DNA of 64,000 bases from Hermatobates lingyangjiaoensis (Eukaryota > Arthropoda > Insecta > Hemiptera > Hermatobatidae): NCBI GenBank assembly GCA_026182355.1, contig JAPFBL010000084.1, forward strand, positions 10,089,501 to 10,153,500, read 5' to 3'. Made by a program: the position numbers and the translations under genes. Below, piece after piece: positions 1 through 9,229 of the stretch (the stretch's first letter is position 1; every line of letters begins with the position of its first letter). Below the pieces are notes generated by a model. It saw nothing but the letters and a program-made list of their open reading frames with translations, did not search any database and was not told the DNA's origin.

Positions 1-77
1 TTTTAAATACCAAACCAAAAATGAATATCAGTATGGATAAATAAATGAGAAGTAGTCATAAGTTAGTATGATGTCAT

Positions 78-229
78 TTTTTTGAGGGTTGAGGTCTAAT
101 GATTTGAAACTAGTCCTTTTGCTGACGTTTCAACATATATTTATGTCATCTTCAGGGCTTGGAAATTTCGTCAAGTAAATGTCGTCAAAAGGACTAGTTT
201 CAAATCATTAGACCTCAACCCTCAAAAAA
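78..229 (-). repeat. Inverted PLE end, family A
   Basis: Two perfect 44-bp inverted arms (78-121 and 186-229) flank a 64-bp centre. On the minus strand the centre reads a CTGAAGA box (plus 149-155), a GACATA/TATGTT hairpin and GAAAC (plus 127-131). The same unit recurs at 38283-38855, including the flank beginning ATAAATATTGGGTCAAG just outside the right arm. This is the layout of a Penelope-like element terminal repeat; no coding part is attached. One extra base between the CTGANGA box and the hairpin makes ribozyme activity doubtful. Confidence 0.7.
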
Positions 230-289
230 TTACATATTATAAATATTGGGTCAAGAAAACAAATCATGATATAAGTTATTAGTTACGAA

Positions 290-2070
290 TATGATAATTA
301 TTATATAGAAGTATATAAATGTGAGGAAATAATGACTCCTATCAAGTAGATGTATTAAAAAATTAGTAAATACTTTAGAAATGATGTGAAAAACAAAGCT
401 CAATCAGTCATATACAAAAAACTATTCATTACATCAAATATATAGTAACTGATAGAGGTGTGATGAAATCACTGCACAATCACAAGCATGTGATCTCGTA
501 CTCTGGAATAGAGAGTAATTAGCCAACGATCGCACACAAACGTAAATCATACTCTAGTATGCAGAATGACTCTTGTGGAAGCCAGTGAACGATCACAAAC
601 ATGTGAGGTCGGACTAAGGTGGTATACAGTGACCAATAGGGTGTGAAGTAAGTCAACGATCACAAATTTAGAAAACCTACAGCTGATACTAACGGAATTG
701 TGATAGCGAACAATTAGTGCGGGTGTAAGCACTGACCTGTAGAGAGCAGATATTTGGAATGGGGTAATTTTGTATGTTGTTACAATCATAATTACAAACT
801 TGCCGCTTATAAACTCATCTTAATAACTATGAAACTCAGTGATATTGATTTTGTGATATAAATCTGATTTTTTCGGCTTATTATTTAATAATTATTGAAT
901 GGACAGTTATTGATCGAAGAAATAAAAATCCTTCATCGAAGAAAATTTTTGTATAAAAAGAAACACTTCCCATTAAAACACAGAACCCTTTTTCTCACTG
1001 TTTTTATGACTATATATTCATTTTCATGGAAATTAAAGATTTTTTTAAAATATAATCGGATATTTGTGCCTATTATTTTTATATCTTTTTTTTTATTTTT
1101 CAAATATTCATTATAATCTTTTAGAACTGGAAATTTGTCATAAAAAATTTTCATCGTGACATTGAGCCAAAAAAAAATGGCTTTGGACCATCGAGAAATT
1201 CCAGTTACCTTCATAAATATCTAGAATACTTTCCATATTCTTATTAAATAGGAATTTAAAGTTGGGGCTTTGTTAGTGGGTTTGGATGATAGTAGGGCAG
1301 TGGTTGAAAGCTGATCCGTTGATAACTGGAGTGGGGAGAGAGACGAGCAACAGGGTGAGCCACTTGACGGCGGCCCACCCCTCTGCGGTGGCGCACCAAC
1401 GTCGGCATGCCACCGGGTTTTTATTAAATCTTGACACCAGGAACCACTTGTCCAACCAGGACGGCCCTTCACTGTCCCGCACCCTTCCTTTTTCATTATC
1501 CGCCCTTCTGCTAACCTTAATCACGTATACATCTTCTAAACACTCGTTTCAATGGTGCTTCAGTAGTGTTTGTTAGGGTTCACACTCAATCTTAGTAGTG
1601 GAGGAATTATAAAGAGGTTTCTGTTGAATGAACCTTTAATTCCAGAAGAAGTTTGATGAGAATCGTTTAACAGTATTCTTAAACATATCAAAAATCTAGT
1701 CAGAACAATTTGTTTATTCAGAGATCGTAAATATATGTTTGCCCTGAGTTCCATATTTAGACCCTACCCACTTAGCTATAGAAATTATGTGAAAGCACAC
1801 GACACCAAGCATGTTTGAAAAACTGATACTTAGTTACCAATCTAACCCAATAATTAATATATTTATCAGCGTATGAACCACACTGTCAAATTATAAAATG
1901 TGACATCAGACCATAACAACCCTCGTCGATGACTGACATAGTTGTTTATACTTTAATTTCTTTTCATAGCTAGAAATAAAATGTTAAAAGTTATTTTAAT
2001 AAATTCATCTATTTATATATATTTATACATATTATTAAAGTATGTTGCTATGTGGAGTATAATAATATAC
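290..2070. other. Gene-free AT-rich stretch
   Basis: No reading frame with recognisable protein similarity. A GC-richer patch at about 1330-1500 gives short overlapping frames on both strands with no domain, so I treat them as chance. The rest is AT-rich and unstructured. Confidence 0.5.
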
Positions 2071-2276
2071 TATGATATCTAACGAATTAAATACTAACAA
2101 TAATAAGTACCATATTATTTATTATTTACTCTATAATGTGAAGCATTGTGCCAAAAAGTGTTTTAATATGTCCTTAGCACAGCTACTTTGGAAACTTCCC
2201 CATACGCAACGAAAAATTGTCACGAGACTAGACCAGACCAGCATAAAGGTCGTGAATGCGGAAGCTGACGTATACT

Positions 2277-2492
2277 TCAATAAAATTGAAAATGGCAATC
2301 TACCACACATAACTTAATTAACTCTATTATAGTGGTAGATGGAAGGGGAAGGGAATAATTAATTAATTCCTCCTGGAGTAAGCTCAACAGATCAGTTACA
2401 GGTACATTGGTAATAAGAGACTTCACATCGAAACTGATTAATCTATAATTTTTGTTCATGTTGACGCTTTTTAATTTTTTAATTAAATCCAA
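2277..2492 (-). pseudogene. PLE reverse transcriptase fragment, inverted copy
   Basis: The minus-strand frame contains SFDVKSLITNVPV, matching the Penelope RT motif with catalytic Asp (FDVxSLfTNVP), followed by a segment ending LCVVDCHFQF, which in PLEs precedes the aMG..lSP motif. The fragment stops there and has no YxDD motif. It points away from the plus-strand PLE piece beginning about 30 bp to the right, so the two form a head-to-head pair with the middle of RT missing. It is clearly broken; family assignment is good because two successive motifs are seen in order. Confidence 0.75.
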
Positions 2493-2510
2493 ATTAAGAA
2501 ATTAAGAAAT

Positions 2511-2802
2511 AAGTGGTAATTTGCCCTTCTTAGATGTTCTGATCCATAGGTTACCTAATGAGTTACGCTTTAGTGTATATAGAAAACCTATGAATGTACT
2601 TGCATATGTTCACTTTTATTCTTCGCATCCAAAAAATGTTAAAATTTCTGTTTTTAGAAATATGTTTTTGAGGGCATTAAGAGTTTGCTCTCCTGAATTC
2701 CTTAATGAAGAGATTAACAACATTAGGTCAATTGCCCTTTCATTAAAATACCCCTCTTCTTATATCGATTTAGCTTTGAAGGGTGCTAAAAACTGTTGAA
2801 CT
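2511..2802 (+). pseudogene. PLE RT thumb region, broken
   Basis: The frame opens with NLPFLDVLIHR, the PLE motif after the YxDD box in which the cDNA primer grip and thumb begin, and continues as NELRFSVYRKPMN. It reads to a stop near 2800. The next part of the protein resumes in another frame at about 2861, so there is at least one frameshift close to 2800-2880, where one frame reads VLPYHESLD and the neighbouring one PLPRLAKQLDFN. There is no in-frame upstream RT core on this strand; the matching core piece lies inverted to the left. Confidence 0.75.
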
Positions 2803-2860
2803 TTCTCTAATACTTCAACAGAGCCCCTTTTATTGTCAAATTCTATAGTTTTGCCATATC

Positions 2861-3322
2861 ATGAGTCATTGGATGGACCCCCTTCCAAGATTAGCCAAAC
2901 AACTTGATTTTAATATAGTGTCTTCTAATCGTAATAACGTGAGTAATATGTTAATAAAAAACTCTCCAAGCGAATTGGAGTCCGGTGGTATTTATAAAAT
3001 TCCGTGCAAAAATTGCCATAAAATTTATATTGGTCAAACTGGTAAATCATTAAAGACACGTGTAAAACAACACCAATATAACGTAAGTAGACAGGAAAAA
3101 AGTAGTGCCTTATTCTTGCATATAAAAAATGAAAATCATCATATTGATTGGACAGGAGCTAAATTTATTACCTATGAAAAATCAATGTTGTTAAGAAATA
3201 TTATTGAATCGTCTCTAATTAAATTTAATAGATCAAATATTATAAACATTAGTAACGGTCTCTTCAAACTTGATACTTTCGTCACGAAGGCAATAGCCTC
3301 TTCAAAGAGTGTTGACAGCTAG
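2861..3322 (+). CDS. PLE C-terminus with GIY-YIG endonuclease domain
   Basis: This 153-residue frame is the C-terminal part of a Penelope-like polyprotein. It contains GGIYKIPCKNC, then KIYIGQT, then LKTRVKQH, then IESSLIKF: the GIY and YIG strands, the conserved Arg and His, and the catalytic Glu of the GIY-YIG nuclease fold, with a CxxC between GIY and YIG as in animal PLEs. In the family this domain cuts the target DNA for target-primed insertion. It follows the broken RT thumb segment and is followed 145 bp downstream by a terminal repeat with a hammerhead-like core (3467-3590). The frame start is arbitrary; the true protein began far upstream. It is a dead copy because the RT is missing and frames are shifted. 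Confidence 0.85.
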   Translation: MSHWMDPLPRLAKQLDFNIVSSNRNNVSNMLIKNSPSELESGGIYKIPCKNCHKIYIGQTGKSLKTRVKQHQYNVSRQEKSSALFLHIKNENHHIDWTGAKFITYEKSMLLRNIIESSLIKFNRSNIINISNGLFKLDTFVTKAIASSKSVDS

Positions 3323-3466
3323 CAGATAGTTTTTTTACTTTTTCTTACTGTACTCCTTTGTTTGCCCAAACATTCCTTTTTGGACTTAAGTCCTTTCCTG
3401 CGCTTTCACCCTTTTAAAATACCACTCTTCCCAACTCCTCACTAGATGTTTTCTGCATCTAGTGTT

Positions 3467-3590
3467 CAGTTGGGTTTTTGACTCTGACGAAGACCACTTG
3501 TTATGGTTGAAAGGTCTTAGTCTTGTTTTCCCATTTCTTATTGTGGTTTGGTCATTGATTGTTGTTTCACGTGTTTATGTGAAATCTTTT
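3467..3590 (+). repeat. PLE terminal repeat, family D
   Basis: Begins CAGTTGGGTTTTTGACTC and ends GTGAAATCTT before a (TA) run. It lies directly 3' of the PLE endonuclease frame, which ties the whole family D of solo repeats in this window to this PLE type. Other copies are at about 8936, 9100, 20045(-), 20441(-), 40916(-), 40972, 42410(-), 42498, 43134, 57028(-) and 57115. Confidence 0.85.
3471..3533 (+). ncRNA. Hammerhead-like ribozyme motif (family D)
   Basis: CTGACGA (3484-3490) and GAAA frame a stem II of ACCA/TGGT. Other family members have ACCG/CGGT at the same place, so both partners changed together. Stem I pairs GACT with AGTC, and further out TGGG with CCCA across a T-rich internal loop. 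After GAAA comes the half-stem AGGTCT, self-pairing with two G-T wobbles, then T as the cleavage base. A half-stem III of this kind can act only as a dimer. Stem II carries a bulged G. The structure was read by eye; activity is inferred. Confidence 0.6.
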
Positions 3591-3683
3591 TATATATATA
3601 TATACTGTAAACAGGTAAACGATCCAAAAGGACAACAAACGTTTCACGGTGTAACACAAACACAAAACTAAGGAACAAACAAA

Positions 3684-3750
3684 CTTACTTTCTCTAATTT
3701 TCGGTTAAACTCTCCTGATGACGGTTCAACCGAAAATTAGAGACAGTAAG
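3684..3750 (+). repeat. Inverted PLE end, family C
   Basis: Two 23-nt arms (3684-3706 and 3728-3750) are inverted copies differing at one or two positions. Between them CTGATGA (3715-3721) leads into a GGTT/AACC hairpin and GAAAATTA; TCTC before the box can pair with GAGA after it. This matches the copy at 7165-7210. Confidence 0.65.
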
Positions 3751-4089
3751 TGTCTAATGAGTTTTTGAAATAACCTATTAAAAAAATACTTAGTTAAGTC
3801 CTCAAAAATTGCCTCTAATTTATTCTCAAAAGTGCAAAGTCTACTTTCTAGAGCTTCCATTGCTCTACAAATTTACCATTACTGCTGCGATAAAACCGAA
3901 GGTATCATGGACGTAGGTTGTACAATAAAAATGATAGCGAATTTAGCTGTGATAATTTACAAAGAGAAAAATGTCTTATTGGCTCTCTGTTATAATAGGA
4001 TACAATACTCCTCATAGAATATTTTATAGCAGGCGTCGAAGTGATTACAAAGTATCACCTGGATTGGGAGCCTCCTAATATCAAGAAAT

Positions 4090-4108
4090 CCCCCCCCCCC
4101 CCCCCCCC
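4090..4108. repeat. Poly(C) tract
   Basis: Nineteen consecutive C residues in otherwise AT-rich DNA; a second tract of 20 is at 29066-29085. The G-rich strand could form quadruplexes. Length is likely variable and error-prone. Confidence 0.95.
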
Positions 4109-4454
4109 AATTCCTCTTGTATGTTAAACTGACGTATCAAAAATGAATAATAAAACCATTAAAAATAAGTGAACTCTCATCTGAGTACTTGGTCACATGG
4201 AGTACAGGTAATGTGAAGGAGTTGGAAAATGTTGGAGCCAACCAAATCTGCGGCCTAGATCCTCTTTGCTCAACAAAGCCCAGCTTGCTCAAGGATTCGA
4301 TTGATGAATGGATGAAGAAGGAAGCAAATCAAAGTTGGCCAGAGAACTGAGTTTAATTTAGTATAAAAGCTCATTTTGTTTGATATTAAATTGCCATTGA
4401 AAATAATAAATTTCTAAATGAAGGGTTCAAAAAATATATATGATTGCTTTTGAA

Positions 4455-4738
4455 CCTCCATAAACAGTGTTTACCATTTGGTGAGTACTAGATGTCATTC
4501 GTTACCCTTAGGCTTGTCTTTCACTATGCTTAGCTTCCGTATGAACGATCATAGAGCTTCAATTAACGATCTTTCTAATTTACCTCTCGCGATCCATACC
4601 AACACCTATTAATAACCTTCAATAATTGCTAAATGCTATATATTTTACGACAAATCCCAAATAAAAATAAGGAAGGCACTCTAGAGCCTCCGAGGAGACA
4701 CACTTAGGCTCCCCGTGTTGTAGTGAACCTGGCATAAA
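4455..4738 (+). pseudogene. Decayed PLE GIY-YIG fragment
   Basis: The DNA follows the same order as the better copies at 41520-41826 and 53320-53612. A piece resembling GTGTTTACCATTTGG is followed by a stretch whose translation includes LSFRMNDHRASIND, corresponding to the Arg/His region after YIG, and then by a degenerate segment around the catalytic Glu ending near GAACCTGGC. Stops and indels break every frame. This is an old copy of the second PLE type; the function is lost. Confidence 0.6.
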
Positions 4739-4739
4739 C

Positions 4740-6600
4740 CTTGAAAACTAATGTTTATGTCTAGTTACTTTACTTTTATGTATTATTCATTTTAAAAATA
4801 ATGTTTATTACTATTTATTTTACTTTTTATTTATTATTTATTTATGCACTCAATTAGTGCAAGATCTTATATTTGTGTTTTTTTTATTATTATTCTCTCT
4901 ATTTTCATTGTGTTCTATCTACGCATATATCTTTTTTTTTTAATTTTATTTTTATCCTTGATTATGATATTGAAGTCTATATTTTTTATGTATTCTCAGA
5001 ACATTACCTGCTAGTCAGTTAAAAGCTAAGGGAAAACAAACAAGAGTGGGTAAGTTGAACATTATTTTGTATGATACTAGCTGTATAATAGAAATTCCAG
5101 ATAAGATATGAATGCATTTATGGGCTGTTCGTTCATTTTCATATTACTTTTGTCAAAATTTAGGTGTTCAATGAAATACGTATATGACGCTGGGCAATAG
5201 CAGCAGTCGAAAGCGTCTAGGGTATTTCATAAGGGTTACACTTTTTTACTAATCATCGCATTTGTACAGAGAGCAATATGGGATATTTCAGTTCTAAAAA
5301 ACCTGATGAGAGGACATGACAAGCAGATATAAGTGCTATTCACATTTTTTAAAGAATGTTATTTCGTATGATGTATATTTAATTGGTAATAGTAGAATAG
5401 TTGTGGTGGAAGGGAAGGCTGAAGAACAAGGGTTGGACAGGTGGTGACTAATGGAACTGGCTGCGGTGCACAATGGTGTGCAAGATAAAAGCCTCATTGT
5501 TGCCCAGGTAGGCAGCCCGTTTAGCCCTCAGGCCATTCGCTGCCTCCTCCAGAAGGGTCTTTTGCACATCCCATGTCTTCCCATTCTTTCTACTGTCGGC
5601 TAAATTTGGATTAAATTTCAGACTCTCAGAATTGGAAAAACAAACACAGAGCAATTTCAGTCAAATATATTTCATCAGTTTATCGAATTTCCGGTTAAAA
5701 AGTAGGTAAAATATGACAAAATCAAACTTCTACCGTATGTTGTAACAATTTTAGAAAAAAGTTCAAAATTAAGAGTGGTTGCAGGTATACTTACTATTTA
5801 AAGCCTTCTGAGGTATTTTTGATCAGAGTATCCACTTGCTTGACCAGAAATTAGTAACAAAGAATGAATTTTGTGTACATTTATTACCGTTACATTGTCT
5901 TTTGGAACATAGCTGTATACTAATTGAAAACACGGCCGCATATGATTTATGAATTATGGATGGTGTTTTGTTCAGTTTTACTGCTGTACTTGGCCCACCT
6001 TAAGTGTTTTGATTGAACTGTCTCCAGTTGATTATGTTATATAGATTTTTCACAACAGTTTTATCTGAGCTATATATATGTATTATACCGAAATTAATTT
6101 ATCAATTTTTTTCATATATCGTACAAATACTAAGGTCGTTAAATTTAGTGTTACCTATTTAGTATTTAGGACATTAGTCGTAGTTTATTTAAGTAAACCA
6201 CTTGATATACTTGATCCATTTAGTTAAAAAAATACAAGTAATTAAATAATTGTGAATACAGTCTTTTAAAATTGAGTAATACGGAAATTGAAAATGTTTG
6301 AGTTTGTAGTCCAGATGTGCTGGAAGTCTTCAATCAAAAGGGTTTCTTTTCTTACCCTATTATTGGGTTAGTAGTAGATCAATTGGAAACATCCTATTAA
6401 CCATATTTCCAAATGTACGTGGTCAAGACAATCATATGTGATTACTCTAAGGAAGTTAGATTACCTTGCACTATATGACATTTCTTTACGTGTTTTGCCT
6501 TTACGTTCCTCTTCAGCTTGTTAACTAATATATATATATATATAGTAATTAAATGAAACGATCCAGCAGACTTTTAAATAAAAGTCAATTAAAAAGAACG
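4740..6600. other. Mostly gene-free; PLE 3' tail and one candidate exon
   Basis: The first few hundred bases are T-rich and resemble the 3' untranslated part that follows PLE endonuclease frames elsewhere in the window. A GC-richer patch at 5420-5650 holds the candidate minus-strand exon described separately. Nothing recognisable in 5660-6520; a short (TA)n lies at about 6530-6546. Confidence 0.45.
5448..5632 (-). CDS. Candidate terminal exon, unknown product
   Basis: On the minus strand a pyrimidine-rich tract ending in CTGAG is followed by an open frame of about 60 codons containing KTWDVQKTLLEEAANGLRAK and ending in a TAG stop. The residue mix (charged, helical, few low-complexity runs) and higher GC than the surroundings look more like protein coding than chance. 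I do not recognise the product. There is no partner exon I can identify, and it could equally be a fragment of an unrecognised mobile element. Confidence 0.25.
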
Positions 6601-6617
6601 TAGCACACAGATAAACA

Positions 6618-6665
6618 AAGAAATAACTCACTTCTATATTTCCACTATCATCATCATCAGGAGTC
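6618..6665 (-). repeat. PLE end fragment, family B-like
   Basis: On the minus strand CTGATGA (plus 6654-6660) is followed by a short spacer, GAAATATAG and AGTGAG, the same order as the family B ends at 44126 and 53888. The hairpin is poor. It abuts the foldback at 6660-6758. Confidence 0.5.
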
Positions 6666-6758
6666 GAAGAGTCCCGCAGGAAGGTAGTGCGGTGACTACC
6701 ACCGCTGTACAGGAAGGTACAGTCGCCACTCTACCTTCCTGCGAGACTCTTCGCCTCC
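6660..6758. repeat. Foldback hairpin with 33-bp arms
   Basis: Arms 6660-6692 and 6726-6758 are inverted copies with about four mismatches, around a 33-nt centre that itself contains CTGTAC/GTACAG. GC content is far above the neighbourhood. No coding capacity. It adjoins PLE ends on both sides and may be their capture product. Confidence 0.75.
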
Positions 6759-6819
6759 TAAATATATATATATAAATATACACTTTTTTTCGTTGGAAAT
6801 ACGATCCAAAACGGACAAA

Positions 6820-7256
6820 TATAGTTCAATATAAACAAAGAAACATAGAGAAATCAGAAGAACACCTTTTATTAAATTATTTCATTTGTTATTATTATTT
6901 GTATTCTTAGTTTTATTTTATTTTATCATAGCTTAGTCAGCACTTTTGTTTATGTATCAATTTCTCTGTATCAATTTCCCTTATTTTTTCAATTTTTTCT
7001 TTTTTATATATTTATTGTTTTCATATTCCATTATTTTATTTTATAAATTATAAATTAATTATAAATTGAGTCCTGTCTACCTTATTTTCTGTGAACGGGC
7101 GCGCATGCGGCAACACTGTTGGTCTCCAACCGTCTCTGATCCAGTGCGCTTGGTTTCCCTCTCTTATCTCTCCTGAAGACGGTTCAAACCGAAAATTAGA
7201 GACTGTAAGTGTGTTCTTCTGATTTCTCTATGTTTCTTTGTTTATATTGAACTATA
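6820..7256. mobile_element. Non-autonomous PLE-derived unit with 46-bp TIRs
   Basis: Perfect 46-bp inverted ends (6820-6865 and 7211-7256) bound a 437-bp unit. The interior is T-rich like PLE 3' untranslated DNA, then has a GC-richer block from about 7090, then a family C end. No protein is encoded. The left end looks like a snapped-back copy of the right PLE end, matching the inverted architecture of the coding PLE copies in this window. Confidence 0.75.
7165..7210 (+). ncRNA. Hammerhead-like motif (family C)
   Basis: CTGAAGA (7173-7179), a GGTT/AACC hairpin, GAAA (7191), then AATT as a self-complementary half-stem III, A as cleavage base, and GAGA pairing with TCTC just before the box as stem I. 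One base (C) is extra between the box and stem II, which departs from the consensus. The same layout recurs at 3709-3745 and, degraded, at 42835-42870 and 57345-57380. Confidence 0.45.
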
Positions 7257-7280
7257 TATAAATATAAATATATAAATAAA

Positions 7281-7320
7281 GTCTTGTTTTCCCATTTCTT
7301 ATTGTGGTTTGATCATTGAT
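7281..7320 (+). repeat. Partial family D end
   Basis: Only the distal part of the family D repeat (GTCTTGTTTTCCC onward to GATCATTGAT) is present, joined to (TA)n on its right. The ribozyme-like core is absent. Confidence 0.75.
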
Positions 7321-7329
7321 ATATATATA

Positions 7330-8930
7330 TATTGACAACATGTATCTATTGCCTGCTCAGACAGAAGTTGGCAGTTCATTGCTAATACCCAGCTTTCTAC
7401 AGAGCATTTTAAATTTGTTAGAAGTAAATTAAACTGTATTTGAAATTTTAATTGTTAAAGAAATTTAAACCTTGTATTGTAGTTTATCAGTGAAGTTTTT
7501 CTTTTTAAAACTTAACGATTCTTAGGCTGCTTTAACTTCAATTAGTTAAAAAAAGTTTGTGATAAAACAGGTGTTTTCTAATGCTGTTTATTTGACTGTT
7601 GCAGTATTTTAGACTCTTGCACTTATGGGTAAATTATTATCATAAAATTTCTGTTATATCAAAAAAGTTTAACTTTACCATCTGTGAGTCTTAATTATTT
7701 GGGATGGCATTGGGAATTCAGTGCAAGAAGCAGGGTTTAGAGTAATATCGTAGTACTTTATACAGTCATCAAAATATAACGTTTATATTAAATTATTTAT
7801 TCAAGCTAATTATATCTTAACTGAACAAAGGGTACTATATGAATAAAAAATTTCATTTTGAATAGTTTTTTTACCCCCAGAAGAACCTTTTAGAAGTTCT
7901 ACTAAAGAAATTCTTGTAATTCAATGGGTGAATGAAGACGTTAACTTTATGCGTAACTAAAGCAATGTAAGCGACTTAATTAGGGCTGTTAGGAAGGACT
8001 TAAAGTCCTTGGGATTTACTTATCACCGGAGGGACAAAGCCGGTAAAATCTTTCCCTCCTTCACAGACCCCACTTGAAAATTAATTCTGGCTCCTCTCTT
8101 TAATTACTGGAAGATAACCGTTGGTAATAGAGGTACGTTCAAATGCCACTCTCACCGCAGTGGTAGGAAATTGGTGTCTATCGTGGAGGGAGTTGCGCTT
8201 GGAGTAAGGTCCCCTTCTTCCGCTTGCCTTTCCTTAATCGTTGCGAAACTTCTTACTGACAATTAATTTGTTATGATTAACTCTAAATGCTTATGGTCAC
8301 CACTAGTTTCACACAAGTTCAATCCGTATTTCATGCTTTTAGATTAAAATATCTTTTCTCATAATCAATTCATACTTATTATTACAGTATTCTTTCTTCT
8401 CTTTTTCATGAGATTTGAGCCAGTTCAAGTGAATATCAACATCTCTAACCACGTTCATTGTATATTTTTGAAATACAGTTTCAGATATATTTTTTAAATA
8501 TATCAATTGAAAAAAAATCTACAAATATTAATCAAACGTGGTCTAAAATGTTAAGATTCATTTAAACTGGTCCAAATAACCAGTTAAGGCAAGGATAAAA
8601 AACAGGAATACATATGTGTCAAATACATGTCTATTATTAGTACTGAAAATGTTAGCAAAGTAAATATTATTGCACAAAGCCCTTTTGCCCCGAAAACAGT
8701 TGTTTTAGTCATCCAAGTGGTGTTGCACGTAGTGCATCATCAAATAAGGCGACTGCGACCTATTTGAGGATGCACTAACAGCAAAATCCCCTTGAATGCA
8801 ACTATTTACGAGATAAGGATTTATGTAATAATATGAAGAATACGTGTGACGAAATAGGCATTTATATGTATCATTTCAATTTATTCACAGTTCTATTGTT
8901 TAAACATTCCTAATAAGTTGGATATTAATA
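7330..8930. other. Gene-free stretch with a GC-richer patch
   Basis: No recognisable protein. About 7980-8240 is GC-richer without an open frame of note. At 8722-8782 an imperfect inverted pair (GTAGTGCATCATCAAATA and its counterpart) can form a stem of about 18 bp; it may be the remnant of a small foldback element. Confidence 0.45.
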
Positions 8931-8935
8931 GTACT

Positions 8936-9060
8936 GAGTTGGGTTTTTGACTCTGACGAAGACCGCTTGTTACGGTTGAAAGATCTTAGCCTTTTTTTCC
9001 CATTTCATATTGTGGTTTGATCATTGATTGTTATTTCACGTGTGAATGTAAAATCTATTT
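8936..9060 (+). repeat. PLE terminal repeat, family D (tandem copy 1)
   Basis: Full-length solo copy with CTGACGA at 8953-8959 and GAAAGATCTT at 8978-8987. It is followed by (TA)n and a second direct copy, so the two cores are 164 bp apart in the same orientation. The predicted stem I has one mismatch (AGCC instead of AGTC). Confidence 0.85.
8940..9002 (+). ncRNA. Hammerhead-like motif, copy 1 of a direct pair
   Basis: The core boxes are intact. The half-stem III is the palindrome AGATCT, so it can pair only with another copy. The next core lies 164 bp downstream on the same strand. Predicted cleavage would be after 8987. Confidence 0.5.
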
Positions 9061-9079
9061 TATATATATATATATATAT

Positions 9080-9223
9080 CGTCAGATTGAAAAACCCATC
9101 AGTTAGGTTTTTGACTCTGACGAAGACCGCTTGTGACGGTTGAAAGATCTTAGTCTTTTTTCCCTTTTTATATTGTGGTTTGAGCATTTATTGTAATTTC
9201 ACGTGTTTATGTGAAATCTTGTT
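9080..9223 (+). repeat. PLE terminal repeat, family D (tandem copy 2, with inverted stub)
   Basis: 9080-9099 is a short minus-strand start of family D cut off by (TA)n, joined back-to-back to a full plus-strand copy from 9100. CTGACGA is at 9117-9123. Confidence 0.8.
9104..9165 (+). ncRNA. Hammerhead-like motif, copy 2 of a direct pair
   Basis: Complete set of boxes with perfect GACT/AGTC proximal stem I, ACCG/CGGT stem II and AGATCT half-stem III. Predicted cleavage after 9151, which with copy 1 would release a 164-nt RNA. Confidence 0.5.
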
Positions 9224-9229
9224 ATCTGT

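Noticed and set aside
1221..1576. Overlapping frames on both strands in a GC-richer patch
   Set aside because: Low-complexity Ser/Pro/Thr composition, no domain, and three mutually overlapping frames; best explained by base composition.
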